In this document: in pieces, positions 33,400-45,301 of the stretch
Layout: every line of letters starts with the position of its first letter
How positions within the stretch are numbered: the first letter of the stretch is position 1
NCBI GenBank assembly: GCA_949825065.1
Contig: OX463844.1
Span: 30,989,632 to 31,053,631 of the forward strand
From: Odontocerum albicorne
Lineage: Eukaryota; Arthropoda; Insecta; Trichoptera; Odontoceridae
DNA: 64,000 nt
Direction: 5' to 3'
Notes under the pieces: generated by a model
The model's database searches: none
The model's input: the letters and a program-made list of their open reading frames with translations, nothing else
Told to the model about the DNA's origin: nothing
Program-made: the position numbers and the translations under genes

Positions 33400-34760
33400 A
33401 AAACATGATAAACTTACACTTAATTCATTGTTAAACATTTACTATTCTTCACTTTAAAATATTTTAAATCCTATACATCGACATTTTATTAAATCAAACT
33501 GTTAATAACCTTGAATATTTTTTGTTTATTGATTCATCTGATTGGTTTCCTTTTAGTATAAATGTACATGTTTATTATTTATTTTACTATAAGAGTTCAA
33601 AAACACAACAAAAGCACACCTGAAAAGTTTAGGTAGATCCTAGAAATAGATTTTAGTAAATTTTAACTTTAGCACCCTGAGTTGAAACAGATTGAAACTT
33701 TTGATTGCACAATCGCCGGATCTCGGCTGCAAATATGAATACGTATACTGTAATTTCTGTTAATGGAATCAATTACTTTGTATGGCGCAGACTGGAAAAC
33801 GGTTTTCGTTTCATTTGCTTTTCAAATTGGCTGATGCTGTGGCTCTTGAAAGTAGCGCCATCTGCTTAATTGGCTATTCGATATTTAGCCGGGAAACGAA
33901 CCAATGATTTTTTTTAAATTTTATAATTGAATTTCTTATACTTGTGGATATTTCATTGAAATATTGTGAAAACGTTGTTTAACTGTTTCTATTGGAATAA
34001 TACAGAAATTTATATTGGAATAATACAGAAAAAACTTTTTTTTTTTCAATTCACTGGACAATTTAATAACATAACACCATTAAGAGAGCAAACTTTACGC
34101 AAGGGCGCTCTTATTAGAGACTCGAACCATTATTACTAAAAAATACTAGATAAAATGTAGCATGATCCCTTTGACAGTTCACAAATTTGTCCCAATACAA
34201 CCTTGTAACGACGTTCAGTAATTTTAATTATTTTATCAACTCAAATGTAAGCCTCGATTCTAATAAAGAGCAAGTTATTTAGGTATATACACTACATAAA
34301 ACTAACAATAATGACAAATTAATACATCTTGTTACAAATTAGCAAAAATGTGACAGTCTGTTAAAATCTAATAATATTTGGTAACCTTTGTCAAGTCACT
34401 ACGTTAGTCTGTATTGGCTAGGGATGGGGTATAGGATAATTAGATTTTCGATTTTTTTATACCTAAAATTATATGTTCGTAATTAGTATTAATTCATAGT
34501 GGATCTTGGCCTATTTAAAGATAGGTACAAATCATACAATACATAAGAAAGTCAGTGTAATGAAAATTAGGAATTACGTCAGTTTAGAGAAAAACAATTT
34601 TTCGATTTATAAAAAAACTATTCATTTCGTAAAAAAACGATTTTACCCCATCCCTTTGAGACATGACATTTCAAACGTCACATAGACCATCCTACATGTT
34701 CTCAAGTATAATCACTTTGGGAGCTTTAGCAGCGCCAGAGCGAATCACGTATAACACTTT
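33400..34760. other. No recognisable gene
   Basis: AT-rich. 33,700-33,900 is GC-richer and contains 'gtagcgccatctgctt'. 'tattggaataatacagaaa' is duplicated near 33,990-34,030. Confidence 0.5.
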
Positions 34761-34764
34761 ATTT

Positions 34765-34940
34765 GTATACAGCACAACCTAGTTGAATTATTGCCATGTG
34801 GAGGTGTGGAATGATTGCCATGTTAAGTGAAAACCAGACTGAAAACCTTTTTTAAAAAAAACTGGGTTCCAACGGGAATCGGACCCGCAACCTCCGGCTC
34901 GGAAGACTGGTGTCTTATCAATTAGACTACAGAGGTGATC
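34765..34940 (-). mobile_element. SINE-A copy, well preserved
   Basis: The best-preserved head. The minus strand reads 'ctctgtagtctaattgataa', 'gacaccagtcttccgagccg', 'gaggttgcgggtccgattcc', then the linker and 'gtctggttttcacttaacat' plus two partial 'ggcaat' tail blocks. The inner tail appears duplicated ('attgccatg' at 34,790 and 34,814). Confidence 0.75.
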
Positions 34941-34944
34941 TATG

Positions 34945-36710
34945 CATTTCTCAAACATTTTTTATGTGGTTTCACAAATAAGTCAAGTAAAGTTTGAAAG
35001 GTTTCAAAAATAAAACATTCTAAAATTAGACAGAACTTTAATAAAAATGTTTCTTTATACAACGTAGGATATATATTTTTTGATAAGGCGTTTCAATAAT
35101 TTTTTCTTCATATTAATTAATGCATGATTAATTATTTATGATTTAAGCAAATAAATAATACTACGCTTTCCAAATTTTCACCAAAAAGACCAGCAATACT
35201 CAAACAGAATAACACAAGCAATCCAGCAAATCATATCATATAGTCATCATGAGCTATCCGAATTTAGTAATAATTTCATTGGTGCCCTCAGATTGAGAAG
35301 AAAAATACTCCGAAAATAGATCCAAATAAAATATGATTTTTCTTTTATACTTATTCAATGCAACGCAACATGCCAAAAATAATTTTCCTTCAGTTCAAAG
35401 ATATGGTCCCTTAATAAGATTGAATAAGGGTTTTATTATTTCATCAGGATTCCTGTGAGGGATCAAATAATTCTAAATACCTCGAAAACCAGATTATTTA
35501 CGGTGGCGTTGTCCTTAATACGAAGCCTCTCAGCATGACTAAAATCCTACCCGTGTTTCAAAAGAAGAAATAATTTGGCCAATAATATCTGACGCAATAC
35601 GTTAAGGGATAAACACGAATGGTGAAGAAAAAAGGAAAAGAAGAAAATTCTTCAGAGCAAACTTTTATTCCCTTGCTTTGAAATGAGAGCTTAAAGTTCC
35701 GGTTGAGCTTTCAAGTATTGTCGAATACAAGGCGGGAGAGACATTCAGGTCGTAAACGCTTTAATACTGCGAGATACTAAAGAAAATTTGAAATGTTTTG
35801 TTGTATGTCTTCTAAATTCAATGGATTATTTCATGTGGTTGCGTTTTGTAACACTTCTTAACGCTACACAAGGCAAAAAAATGAACTAATGTTCCATTAG
35901 AGAAATCAGTGCTTCAAAAAACTAACGAAACAGAAACGTTTTTAAAATTTATTAAGGAATGATTTTTCCTTTAGACAAAGAGATATGCCAACTAGCTTTG
36001 GATAACGAACCGGTATACCAAATTAAAAGAAGTATTACCCTTAAACGGAAAGAGAAAAAATCTTTCTATTTAGGCCATACCGTTTCTTTCACACTTGGAT
36101 GAAAGGAGAAGATTGTCTCTATCTCGCTCAATCATAGAGCTATACTACTCTTAATCTGAGGAACTGTTCTGTGATGGATTTCGAAGCAAGGTGGCATATC
36201 ATTTATTTTTTACTTTATTAAAGCTCTAAAAAAATTAACTCTGTACTTTATTTTAATCTTACTTGATTCTGTAATATAATAAGATAAAAAATGTTAAAGA
36301 TAAATACTAAAAATAATCGTATTACAATTTAGCGAAACAATTGATGAGTTTTTTTTTATTTTGTTTAAATATTTAGGACTAATTGTTATCAATGGAGATA
36401 TGGGTTTTTTCAATTTTCCATAGATATCTCGCTTAAGAAATAATTATCTAATTAAGCATACTCAATAGATGTTTTTTGTTAAACAAACTGGTTTATTAAG
36501 TAATTTGTAATGCATTTTTTAGTAAAATCCGTAAACAGTGTGGAATGGGAAACTTCGACAAATAAGATATAATAATATTGTACTTTTTTACCTTTTTATT
36601 TATTTTTTCACAAGACGGAATTTTATTTAAATATTATGTAATTTACTTAATACTTATAATAATTGATTGATTTTGAATTAATGTAAAGATTTTTACTGTC
36701 ACATCTCTCT
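34945..36710. other. No recognisable gene
   Basis: AT-rich sequence with short frames only. No repeat shared with the rest of the window was recognised. Confidence 0.5.
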
Positions 36711-36711
36711 C

Positions 36712-36775
36712 GTCGGTTGAAAGAGATTGTCATATGGCCAAACCCACCAGGCTGTACAGTATCCAAAGAAAGAGT
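36712..36775 (+). mobile_element. SINE-A tail fragment
   Basis: 'cggttgaaagagattgtcat' 'atggccaaacccaccaggct' 'gtacagtat': tail block only. Confidence 0.5.
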
Positions 36776-36779
36776 TAAA

Positions 36780-37590
36780 AAATGTTCACTGTTATCTTAA
36801 AATACAACATTAGATAACTTTACTTTGTTTAGTAAACCCTTAAAATATTCAATAAATAATTTACAAAAGTATACTCGAAATTGAATGTCGTGTTAAATTT
36901 TTTTTATACTTTTATGGCGTTTTTTTTAAACACAAACACACATCTTATTGCAGTTATTTTAAGATCACCTCAATGTAGAAAAACTTCATCTCTTTAGTAC
37001 TCCCCCTCAAGTCCTGGACCAAACCGGGCAGCTTAGAGTAATTGGTGAGAGAGCGCTCGGCTAAGCTTCTAAGTGGGATGAGAGGGCGCCCAGCACCAGA
37101 GCTTACTGTTGAGAATTCGATGAAAAACATATTTCTCAGACTTCTGAGTGGATTAGATGATCTATGTACTTTTATTCGAGATAAATCGACTCGGCGATGT
37201 TAGCACAAACGTTTACATGTGTACAAATGTGAACATTCTCTTCGAGAAAACTTCCAGGATATATTTTATTTTCAGGATAATTGAACTAATATTTAGAAAA
37301 GGTATTTCATTTGCTGTAAATCTTTAGTTCAAATGTTTAAAATGTCAAGAGTTCTTGGTATGTTTAGATTTACCCCTAAAAGTAGAGGAAATAAATATAA
37401 GAGCGTGCTCTACCAAATATTAAATATTCTTTACAATTTTACTTATCATTTTTGGATCGTATCTAGCACCTATTTACAAAATCTATTAGTTGACAAATTT
37501 ACAAAAAGTACACGTATCACATGATTATTGAGAGTTTTTTTTTTAACATTCTTTCGCCCAGTACAGGTCAAATCAAGGTTTATATGGATT
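36780..37590. other. No recognisable gene
   Basis: A GC-richer patch at 37,005-37,100 ('gagagagcgctcggctaagc') has no long frame. The 63-codon frame at 37,333-37,524 has no motif. Confidence 0.5.
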
Positions 37591-37599
37591 CGATGCATA

Positions 37600-37797
37600 A
37601 TAATTAGAAAGATTTTATTCAGCAAAACAGATAAAAATGAAAAGACTAAGAGTCAGGGATACATGAGTTGTAAAAGGAGACGCATGGATGAAGGAAGCGA
37701 AATATGAATGACATAATATAAAACTCTGTCGCTCAGTCGTTTCTGTCTACTCCTATATAGAAACGGCGGGATTATGACATTTCCGTAAAACATCATT
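37600..37797 (+). mobile_element. Non-LTR retrotransposon 3' end, family F
   Basis: 'gagacgcatggatgaaggaa' 'gcgaaatatgaatg' and the terminus 'tctgtctactcctatataga' 'aacggcgggattatga' are the reverse complement of the 17,233 block. It is in plus orientation and decayed. Confidence 0.5.
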
Positions 37798-38107
37798 GAG
37801 TATCGATTTCATTGCTTTATAAAATCGCTTTTTACAGTCGAAGATTTTTTTAAATATTTTAGTGTTATTCTTTAATGTTTGTATATACTTGTCGGCCAAT
37901 TTTAAAACGAATTTAACCCGGTTGAAAATTCATTTGGTGCCGATGTTAAGTTCGTTTTTTTTGACGTTAAGACGTCCCGGACTCAGTTCTTAATGGATTC
38001 GGTTTCGAACTGGGCGGATTCATTTTGGTTCATTTCACCTTTTCCACTCGAATTTATTATTCTTCTACCATTTTTTAAAATTATTTTGAATTAATTTTGC
38101 CCTTGAG

Positions 38108-38160
38108 AAAGTCGGATCTCTAAACAGCACTATAAAAGTTGTCATTTTTATTAATAAACA
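38108..38160 (+). repeat. Repeat G 3' end, uninterrupted copy
   Basis: 'tcggatctctaaacagcact' 'ataaaagttgtcattttta' matches the copies at 6,665 and 59,828. Confidence 0.5.
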
Positions 38161-38339
38161 CTCACTGGGTAGCACGTGTCACGAAAAAGGGATTTATAAG
38201 TGTTTTTTTTTAAGATTCAATGTGTTTAATAGAATAATTAACGAAATTCAATAATACTTAAGGAAAACAAAATTATAATAAATATAAAGCGTTTACCATA
38301 GTTACTGGAAATTAGCACTATGCATAATGCCTAAATGAT

Positions 38340-38650
38340 GATAGTCCATCCTTCTTTTACAGAACTAAACTCTCTCAAAGACGTGCAAGATAACAATTCG
38401 GAGATGTCTTTAGAAGAGATGAACACAAATTGGAAAAGATGGTAACGACTAGATGTTTTGAGGGGGGGCGAGCAAGATGACGGTCTGCAGCAAGCTGGGC
38501 AATCCAAATTAAATATATGATTAGTTTCTCATTGAGTGCTGCACTCATCGTGACTCAAAATCAGGAGGAGTGGAGACGGATCAACTGCTCGGTTCCACAA
38601 CATCAGGAAACGACGACGCTCATTTATGAGCAACCGTACTGAGAAGGAAC
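38340..38650 (+). pseudogene. RTE-like reverse transcriptase C-terminus
   Basis: The plus strand reads 'LEKMVTTRCFEGGRARWRSA' and then 'ISFSLSAALIVTQNQEEWRR' and 'PQHQETTTL', the usual final block of RTE-type polyproteins (arginine-rich segment, 'LSxAL', 'DREEWRR', then a histidine/glutamine tail). The aspartate of the last motif is changed and the upstream part is missing. Confidence 0.65.
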
Positions 38651-38659
38651 TAAGTATTT

Positions 38660-40685
38660 TAACCCTTTTATTAATGTTTCTGTTACAAACTACAAGTGTA
38701 ATTGGATAAATAAAATTAAATATAACTAAAATTCAATTGCATGCTTGTGTAAAGAAATATTAAATAAAGATGGAATAGATTTATATTTTGTTAATAGAAC
38801 AAGACTTTTACTAAATCATCAAAATGTTACTGCATTAAATATTTACGTTAATTTTCTAACAGCACAAATAACTTGTATAGAATAGTTGAATCAAGGATAT
38901 GTGATTTATTACTGCTCATTCTTTTCCATGACTCGTGGTTAATGGATATTTGCTTAGATCTACAGGAAAAACAGAAGTGTTTGCCTTATTCCGGTGCGCT
39001 CTCTGTTTCTATAGGTGTATTTATTTGAACAAGTCCTTATGTTATATCGTTTCGACTTTCGATTATCAGAGACTCGTTTATATATCCTTAAATTGTTCCC
39101 TCTCATTTTGATTCAATACACTCGAAAAACCGAGGGAGGTTTTATTATATGGAATATTTGTTTTGCCTTTCGTAATTGAATTTTAGTTTTAAGCCACATC
39201 ATAAAGCTTTCACAGAAATTAATGATGTTTATTTTGTCATTTAAATTTATCTAAGACTAATTAATAGTATTTTTTTTAATTTGCAAACAATTTTTTTATT
39301 ATTTTTTAGAACTAAAAGTAATGTAAAGGTGAATTTTTTTTGAAGATATACAATATGTTACGTTACAATTTGTTTTTTTTAAGATATACAAGATGTTATA
39401 CAATACTACAATCAGCTGTGTTTCGGTGTATAAATTTTCTAATTAAAATGAAACAAATCTAAATATTTTTATTGAACCTTCAAAGTACAAGTTGATTTAA
39501 TTAGAATAAATTTCCTGTTTATAAATTTCCTTTATATAAAAAAGAAGCAGAAATATGGTTTTAGGAAGACATTAATTTTATTATATTTATTTGATATTTC
39601 ATTGCACAAAGGTATAATTGGTGACATTAATGTCCTACAACAATCTTTTCTTACTAAATAAACAAAAAAATATATTTGCTGTGCCAATTGCTCGTTGAGT
39701 GGTAACAAAATGTATAGATTACAAACCAACAAAAAAAACATTGAACAGTGTGAGTGAAAAAATAACGATTATTTGAATTCATTCCTCTCCACTAATATAT
39801 TCCTTCCTTTTCTGTAATTGGCAATATCTCAGTTTTATTTTTACTGTGCATGTTACGCATGAATTTTGTACAGGCGAAAAGTTATTACTATATATTTGAT
39901 TTTTTTGCTACCATGTTACTTCCTTTATTTACGTATGTCTCGTTGATTGAAATAAATTGGCCCAGAAATATTATATAAATAGATCAATAAGTAGTTTTTA
40001 TATTTTTATAATTTAATTAAAAACAGAAAATAAAATACACTGTCCCTTTTTATGTACGAGTATATTAAAATTTATTTTAGGTAATACAAAAGTAGCCATT
40101 CAATTTGTAAAAGGAAACAAGAATTATGAAAATAATAAACAAATTTGAATATCATGCTAGCCTTAAACTAGAAAATAAATAGTTTTCTTAATGAACTTGA
40201 CAAATAACTAAGAGGATACTTTTGATAAATAAAATAATATTTTTCCATAAATCAGAAATGATTCAATGAAACATTTCAACTCAATACACAAATAAATATC
40301 ATGACATCTGAGAAAGGAACATAAATTAATAATCATGCAAATATTATGCCCGTTGTGCTGGTCAAACAATCCCCTTTCTATTGTACAAGAGATAAGGCTG
40401 TGACTATTTCGGCTCACAATCCTGACTGATTGGCCATTAGGCGGCCTATTTCACGGTTGGCCTCGTGGAGCAATACTGCTATTAATTGTAACTAGAAATT
40501 TGATCCACTCTCCCCGAGTTGATTTTGTATAGTTGAAATAACAAGGAGTGTAAAGTTAAGGGGAAGTTCAATTTTGAAATTTTTATTTAATTTTTAACTA
40601 AAGTTATAAGGACTTTCATTTATAGAATCATACATAGATAATCGATCAGAAATGCCTTTTAAAAGGCTTCGGTATCTCAACACCG
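38660..40685. other. No recognisable gene; one short direct repeat
   Basis: AT-rich. 39,338-39,396 holds two diverged copies of 'ttttttgaagatatacaata'. Frames of 69 codons on the minus strand (39,532-39,741; 40,208-40,417) have no motif. Confidence 0.5.
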
Positions 40686-40689
40686 CTAT

Positions 40690-40925
40690 AGAAATAGGTA
40701 TGAACATATATACCCTCACGGCATGTATATTTTTGGGGTTGACAGATAAGACAGATCTTCCCTCTTTTCTATTATATATGCAGTCCTTTTTTTCATACTT
40801 CTGGCCTTTCCCTCAGTTAAAATTGCTCCAATTGTCATCTCCTTTTTCCTCGGTCTACCTCTTCACCATTCTTCATTTATTTCAGATATATTGTTTTGTA
40901 AGTCTTTTGTAGCTCATTCTCTCCA
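40690..40925 (-). mobile_element. Non-LTR retrotransposon 3' end, family F, decayed
   Basis: 'ataccctcacggcatg' corresponds to the terminus and is followed by the family's C/T-rich run ('ttcctcggtctacctcttca'). The similarity is weaker than in other copies. Confidence 0.4.
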
Positions 40926-41024
40926 TATAAATATACAGGTTAAATCATGTTTGTTTTATTACAAATTATTACATTTTTAAGACATATATAAAAAAACAAG
41001 TAGAACATGGCATTGCAAATAATA

Positions 41025-42333
41025 CTACCTTGCTCAAAAAGTTTTAGGACCGGCCACCGTGTGGTGCTGGCAGTCACCCGATTGGAATTCTTTTTTTTTT
41101 GCTAGGTTACCACATCTGTCATTGACACTTTCCTCTAAATTTCAGCGTCATAGCTTGACATTTGTAAAAGTTACGCTGTACTGAGTACATCTACCTTTGT
41201 GCGTGTTTTCGATTGTTTACAAGTTTGAAAATGGCATCAACGAGTTTGCATTAAATTTTGTGTGAAAAACGGATTAACGGTCCGCAGACCTTGGAAATGT
41301 TGGAGAAGTGTTTCGGCAACGATACTCTTTCGAGATCAAACGTTTTTCGTTGGCACGAACGCTTCAGAAGTGGTCGTGAGTCGGTCGAGGATGACGAACG
41401 CAGTGGCAAGCCGTCGACATCGAAAACCGATGAAAACATCGATAAAATCAAAAATATGTTGGCCGAAAACCACAAATTGACCATCAAAGAGCTGGCAGAG
41501 GACTTGAACATCGCTTATGGATCCGCTCAAGACATTTTGGTTAGTGATTTGGGCTTCAGACGTGTCGCTGCAAAACTGGTGCCGAAAGATCTCAATTTCA
41601 TGCAGAAAAAGGACTGCGTTGAAATCGCAAAATACATGATTTCCAAGGCCGAATCCGACCCAACATTTATCAAACGGATCATCACTGGAAACGAGACGTA
41701 GATTTATGAGTATGCCACGCAATCCAGACATCAAGCGAGTGAATGGCGTGCACCGAATGAGCCGAGACCGAAAAAACCACGTCGTTTTCAGTCAAAAAAG
41801 AAGGCGATGCTCACGGTTTTCATGAATTACATCGGTGTTGTGCATCATGAATTCTTGCCAGAAAAACATACAGTCAACAAAGAGTATTATTTTGGTGTTA
41901 TGAGACATTTGCGTGAAGCAATTCGCCAAAAAAGACCGGATTTGTGGGCAAACAACTCGTGGATTTTGCACCACGATAACGCACCGTCGCACAATGCGAT
42001 CCTTATCCGTGAGTTTTTGACCAAAAACAACACGAATACTATCCAACAGCCTTCGAATTTACCTGATCCCCGCGACTTTTTCATGTTCAACCGACTTAAA
42101 AAACCGCTTCGCGGAACGCGTTACAGCACCCGAAAGGATGTCATGAAAAAATCGGCTCTGATGGACATACCGAAAATTGAGTACCAGCGGTGTTTCGAGG
42201 ATTGGATCAAGCGCTGGCGTAAGTGCGTTGCAGTCGATGGCGAGTACTTTGAAGGGGACCATATCGATTTTGATGAATAAACTTGTATTTTCGATTTTAT
42301 GAATAAAGTCCTAAAACTTTTTGATCAAGGTAG
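41025..42333 (+). mobile_element. mariner transposon, full length but inactivated, 1,309 bp
   Basis: Terminal inverted repeats of 26 bp (41,025-41,050 and 42,308-42,333; core 'tcaaaaagttttaggac') differ at one position and are flanked by TA on both sides, the normal mariner target duplication. The total length is typical for the family. The single long gene fills the element. Intact ends mean it could still be moved by a related transposase supplied elsewhere (inference). Confidence 0.95.
41231..42280 (+). pseudogene. mariner transposase with two stops and a lost catalytic residue
   Basis: One frame of 350 codons from ATG 41,231 to TAA 42,278-42,280 has the normal length, interrupted only by TAA at codon 8 (41,252-41,254) and TAG at 41,699-41,701. 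The N-terminal half holds two helix-turn-helix units ('VFRWHERFRSG', then 'TIKELAEDLNIAYGSAQDIL') joined by 'DERSGKPSTSKTDEN', and a degenerate 'VPKDL' where the family has 'VPHEL'. The first catalytic block reads 'TGNET' where mariners have 'TGDET', so the first aspartate is N. The next codon, normally tryptophan, is the TAG stop. The second aspartate stands in 'HHDNAPSHN'. The third is in 'PRDFFMF', 32 residues later and not the usual 34, a two-residue loss. No frameshifts. Confidence 0.92.
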
Positions 42334-42339
42334 TATGTT

Positions 42340-42825
42340 ATGTGTTCAGGATCCTGCACGCTGGGAAATTGTCCATGTCTTATTCGACATATTTACATTA
42401 ATATTTTTATTAAATTTTTTGGTTCGTTTCAGTCCAGGCTGCCATTTTATTAAACCACGTTGAATTATTTTACTGTGCGAGTGATGCACGCTTACGAGTA
42501 TAATTTGTATGTTTATACATTATATGTTGTTAGTTGTGTTATTGATATTTATATGCTATCAAGTTCACAGTTCACAAGCACAGTTCTAGAAATGTATTAT
42601 TACGACATTTAATGAAATACTTTTTTCTATTTTTTTGTCAAACACGGAGAGTTAAAAATAAGAACTTTGATAGTAGGCAGTGACCACCGCCTCCTTCTTC
42701 GTAGACAAATAAAGTTTGAAATATAATTTGAAAAATTTGATAAGTTTGAAACTTAATATATCTCCGTCAATAACATAAATTCATCTTAATGAGATCAATA
42801 ACCTTAATATAAATAAGATCAATAT
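42340..42825. other. No recognisable gene
   Basis: AT-rich DNA between the mariner and the piggyBac-like MITE. One TACGAGTA octamer at 42,493. Confidence 0.5.
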
Positions 42826-42831
42826 TCTTAA

Positions 42832-43342
42832 CACATTGTTTGCGGGAAACGATAAAACTCGTTCTATCCCGTCTTATAGTAGAGAGCGGGAGACGAGTTT
42901 ACTCGTTTTGGTTTGCCAAGCGGTGGTATGCAGGAAACTTGTAAACACGGTCGACAAATGGGGTGGGAACTGCGCGTTATCTATTATAAGATTCTTATAA
43001 GATCTTATAAGATCTTATAAGATTCTTACAAGATCTATTGAAAATTTCGTAATTATATTGTAATTTTATGTGAATAAAATAATTTTGATGGGGAAAGAGT
43101 ATTTTTTTCTATGTTTACCTAGAATGTAGTAATTTTGTGTGAGTAAAAAATAGAGCAACCCATATTTTGCATTATAAAGATATAGAGTTTTTCGAAAAAA
43201 TAAAGTTTAAAGTTTTTCGAAAAAATACAAATTAGTTTGAGAGATATGGTTTTTTTACGAAAGTCTAATTTTGGCGCAAAAAAGTCTAAAAGTACCCGCA
43301 TTGCGTCATCACTTGTCGCGAAAAGTACCCGATTACAATGTG
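42832..43342. mobile_element. piggyBac-like MITE, 511 bp
   Basis: TTAA on both sides (42,828-42,831 and 43,343-43,346) with inverted ends CACATTGT. The ends continue to GCGGG on the left and, on the reverse of the right end, to TCGGGTACTTT. TTAA duplication defines the piggyBac superfamily. The subterminal 'agtacccgcattgcgtcatc' block also resembles piggyBac-like ends I know from insects. No coding frame, so it is non-autonomous. The interior contains a palindromic 10-bp repeat at 42,983-43,034 and two copies of 'agtttttcgaaaaaata' (43,186-43,229). Confidence 0.65.
42983..43034. repeat. Palindromic 10-bp tandem repeat
   Basis: About five units related to CTTATAAGAT; joined units form overlapping palindromes such as ATCTTATAAGAT. 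It lies inside the piggyBac-like MITE. Confidence 0.85.
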
Positions 43343-43349
43343 TTAAAAT

Positions 43350-45015
43350 AGACGAATAACATCAATAGCCAAAATATAAATAAGATTACAAACACCAATA
43401 AGCTCTAAAACTCAAATTCGGATACGATTAATAACCTGTCATAAAATCAATAGCCTTAACCGAACATTTGTGCATAGTAATCTGTTTCCAGATTTTATTA
43501 ACATTTATATTGTATAATAATATATATTTTATAAACGTTATTTAACTTTGTTTTATACACTACAGTAAATATTATAAAACTAAAAAAAAATAACACCTTC
43601 CGAAAAAAACTAACAATTTAGAATACATATATAAATATGACTTTTAAAATATGAAGCTTAAAAATGCAAATATATATAGTGCAACACAGAAAGAAAAAAA
43701 ATAATGAATTAAATAATTAAATTTAACTAACAATACTAGACTTAAGCATAAAAAGTAAAATCTTTCTCGGGGGTAAAAAAAATACGTTAAAAATACGGGG
43801 AAATTGCATAAAAAAATACTTAAGATAAAATTAAATAAGCATTCTCCCAGTCAACATGTAAAATTGAGAAAATGCCCTTCAGAGCTCAACAACATTGACG
43901 TTAAAAATGTTCAAGTGCTGGTTAAAAAAACGAAACTACAGAATAATTTTAGTTTTATCAATTTCGCACCACTCGGAATTTGATGAAAACAACTGATATA
44001 ATATAATACACATATGCAATTTAACGGGTACAAAATAAATCATTTTTGTACTTAACATCTCTCAAAATATTTCAAAGTGAGATTATCTTTAGACGAGCCG
44101 CCTCCTCTTGAACAAAATGTTAATGACACGTTTATTTCGCGTTACGTAACAGTTTGAACAGCTCTCGTATCACCTAATTCGTCGTATTAGGAGCAAATTC
44201 TCAAGGACCAGGAGTGCAGAATTACGAGGGGGTGTACCTAGACAGCCCCGGGGCAATGAGGGCACCGCGGACGGTCATTACGGATTACGTCTCAGATCAA
44301 ACAAGCACAATAAACGCAAATTTGGGACGGCGTACGTAATATCTTTGTAACTACGGCAACCACCAAGAAGGGGCTTTGTTTGGCTAATACCCAACAATGA
44401 CCATAAGTCTTACGAGTCATGGAATAAAACGTTATATTTATTTTTGATAAATTTCGTTTCATGTATCGTATAGGATTAATTGCGAATTGATACTTGGAAT
44501 AGTCTGTTAGAAATGAAAATATAAACATTCATAACAGTTATTTTGTGTATCTTAATGAGAGATAAAAAACCAAAACGTGACTGATAAGATATATAAATTG
44601 AGGCTATTAAACTACTTAGATTAAAACTCAAATAAGATATATTGTAATGTTAAGCTATTCCTTTTTAAGCTACTCACATATTTTTGTCAGAGAACATAGT
44701 TCTACAATATTTTTCCTCTTAGCACAATGCAATTCAACGACCAATTATTTCATTTTTTTTTGGTATTCCTATCAAACAACGAATAAGATTTATATTGTAC
44801 CTTAAGTTCAGATGATCAATAAAATGTATTTATTAGTTGGAATATTTTTAACGGGATAATATATTATGTAATCTAGCAATAAAATTAAAACTTACCGTAA
44901 ACCAGCACAAAATGGTATCGTTTTATTTCGATTCTAAAGTTAAAAACTCATTCTTATTAAGAAATTTTTTTCAAATTAATTTGAGGCCATAAAATCTAAA
45001 AATTAAAATATTAAA
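43350..45015. other. No recognisable gene; GC-rich patch
   Basis: 44,095-44,340 is clearly GC-richer ('tagacagccccggggcaatg', 'caccgcggacggtcattacg') than its surroundings, but neither strand gives a frame I can recognise. It may be an old element or a conserved non-coding block. Confidence 0.45.
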
Positions 45016-45030
45016 TAAAATGTCTTTTAT

Positions 45031-45301
45031 ATTTTATTTGTAGTTAAGGCATTAACATTGGGGAGGTTTAAAGACATTGTAATATGTTTTATCAAACACT
45101 ATTTATTCCACTTTTTTGTAACGGTACGAGTATGTTATAAACCTTGCCGGTTTCAAGGCTTTCATCTCATCTTCACGGGAGCACAAACAAGACTCGTTGT
45201 CTTGTTTGTGCTCCCCTGGAGATGAGGTGAAAGCCTTGAAACCGGTAGGGTTATACCGTTACAAAAAAGTGGAATAAACAGGGTTTGATTAAACAAATTA
45301 C
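45031..45301 (+). mobile_element. Foldback element with hammerhead-like core, copy 4
   Basis: It begins 'attttatttgtagttaagg' and ends 'aaacaaattac', flanked by a 14-bp duplication with one mismatch (45,017-45,030 and 45,302-45,315, 'aaaatrtcttttat'). The arms around 'caagactcgttgtcttg' are highly complementary. The right arm reads 'ctcccctggagatgaggtga' 'aagccttgaaaccggtaggg'; the core is CTGGAGA, so the A after CTG is changed. A TACGAGTA octamer is inserted in the left arm at 45,125. Confidence 0.75.

Noticed and set aside
34860..34940. tRNA gene
   Set aside because: It has A- and B-box-like sequence but is fused to a SINE linker and tail shared by many copies.
41251..42262. Minus-strand frames inside the mariner
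   Set aside because: Shadows of the transposase frame.
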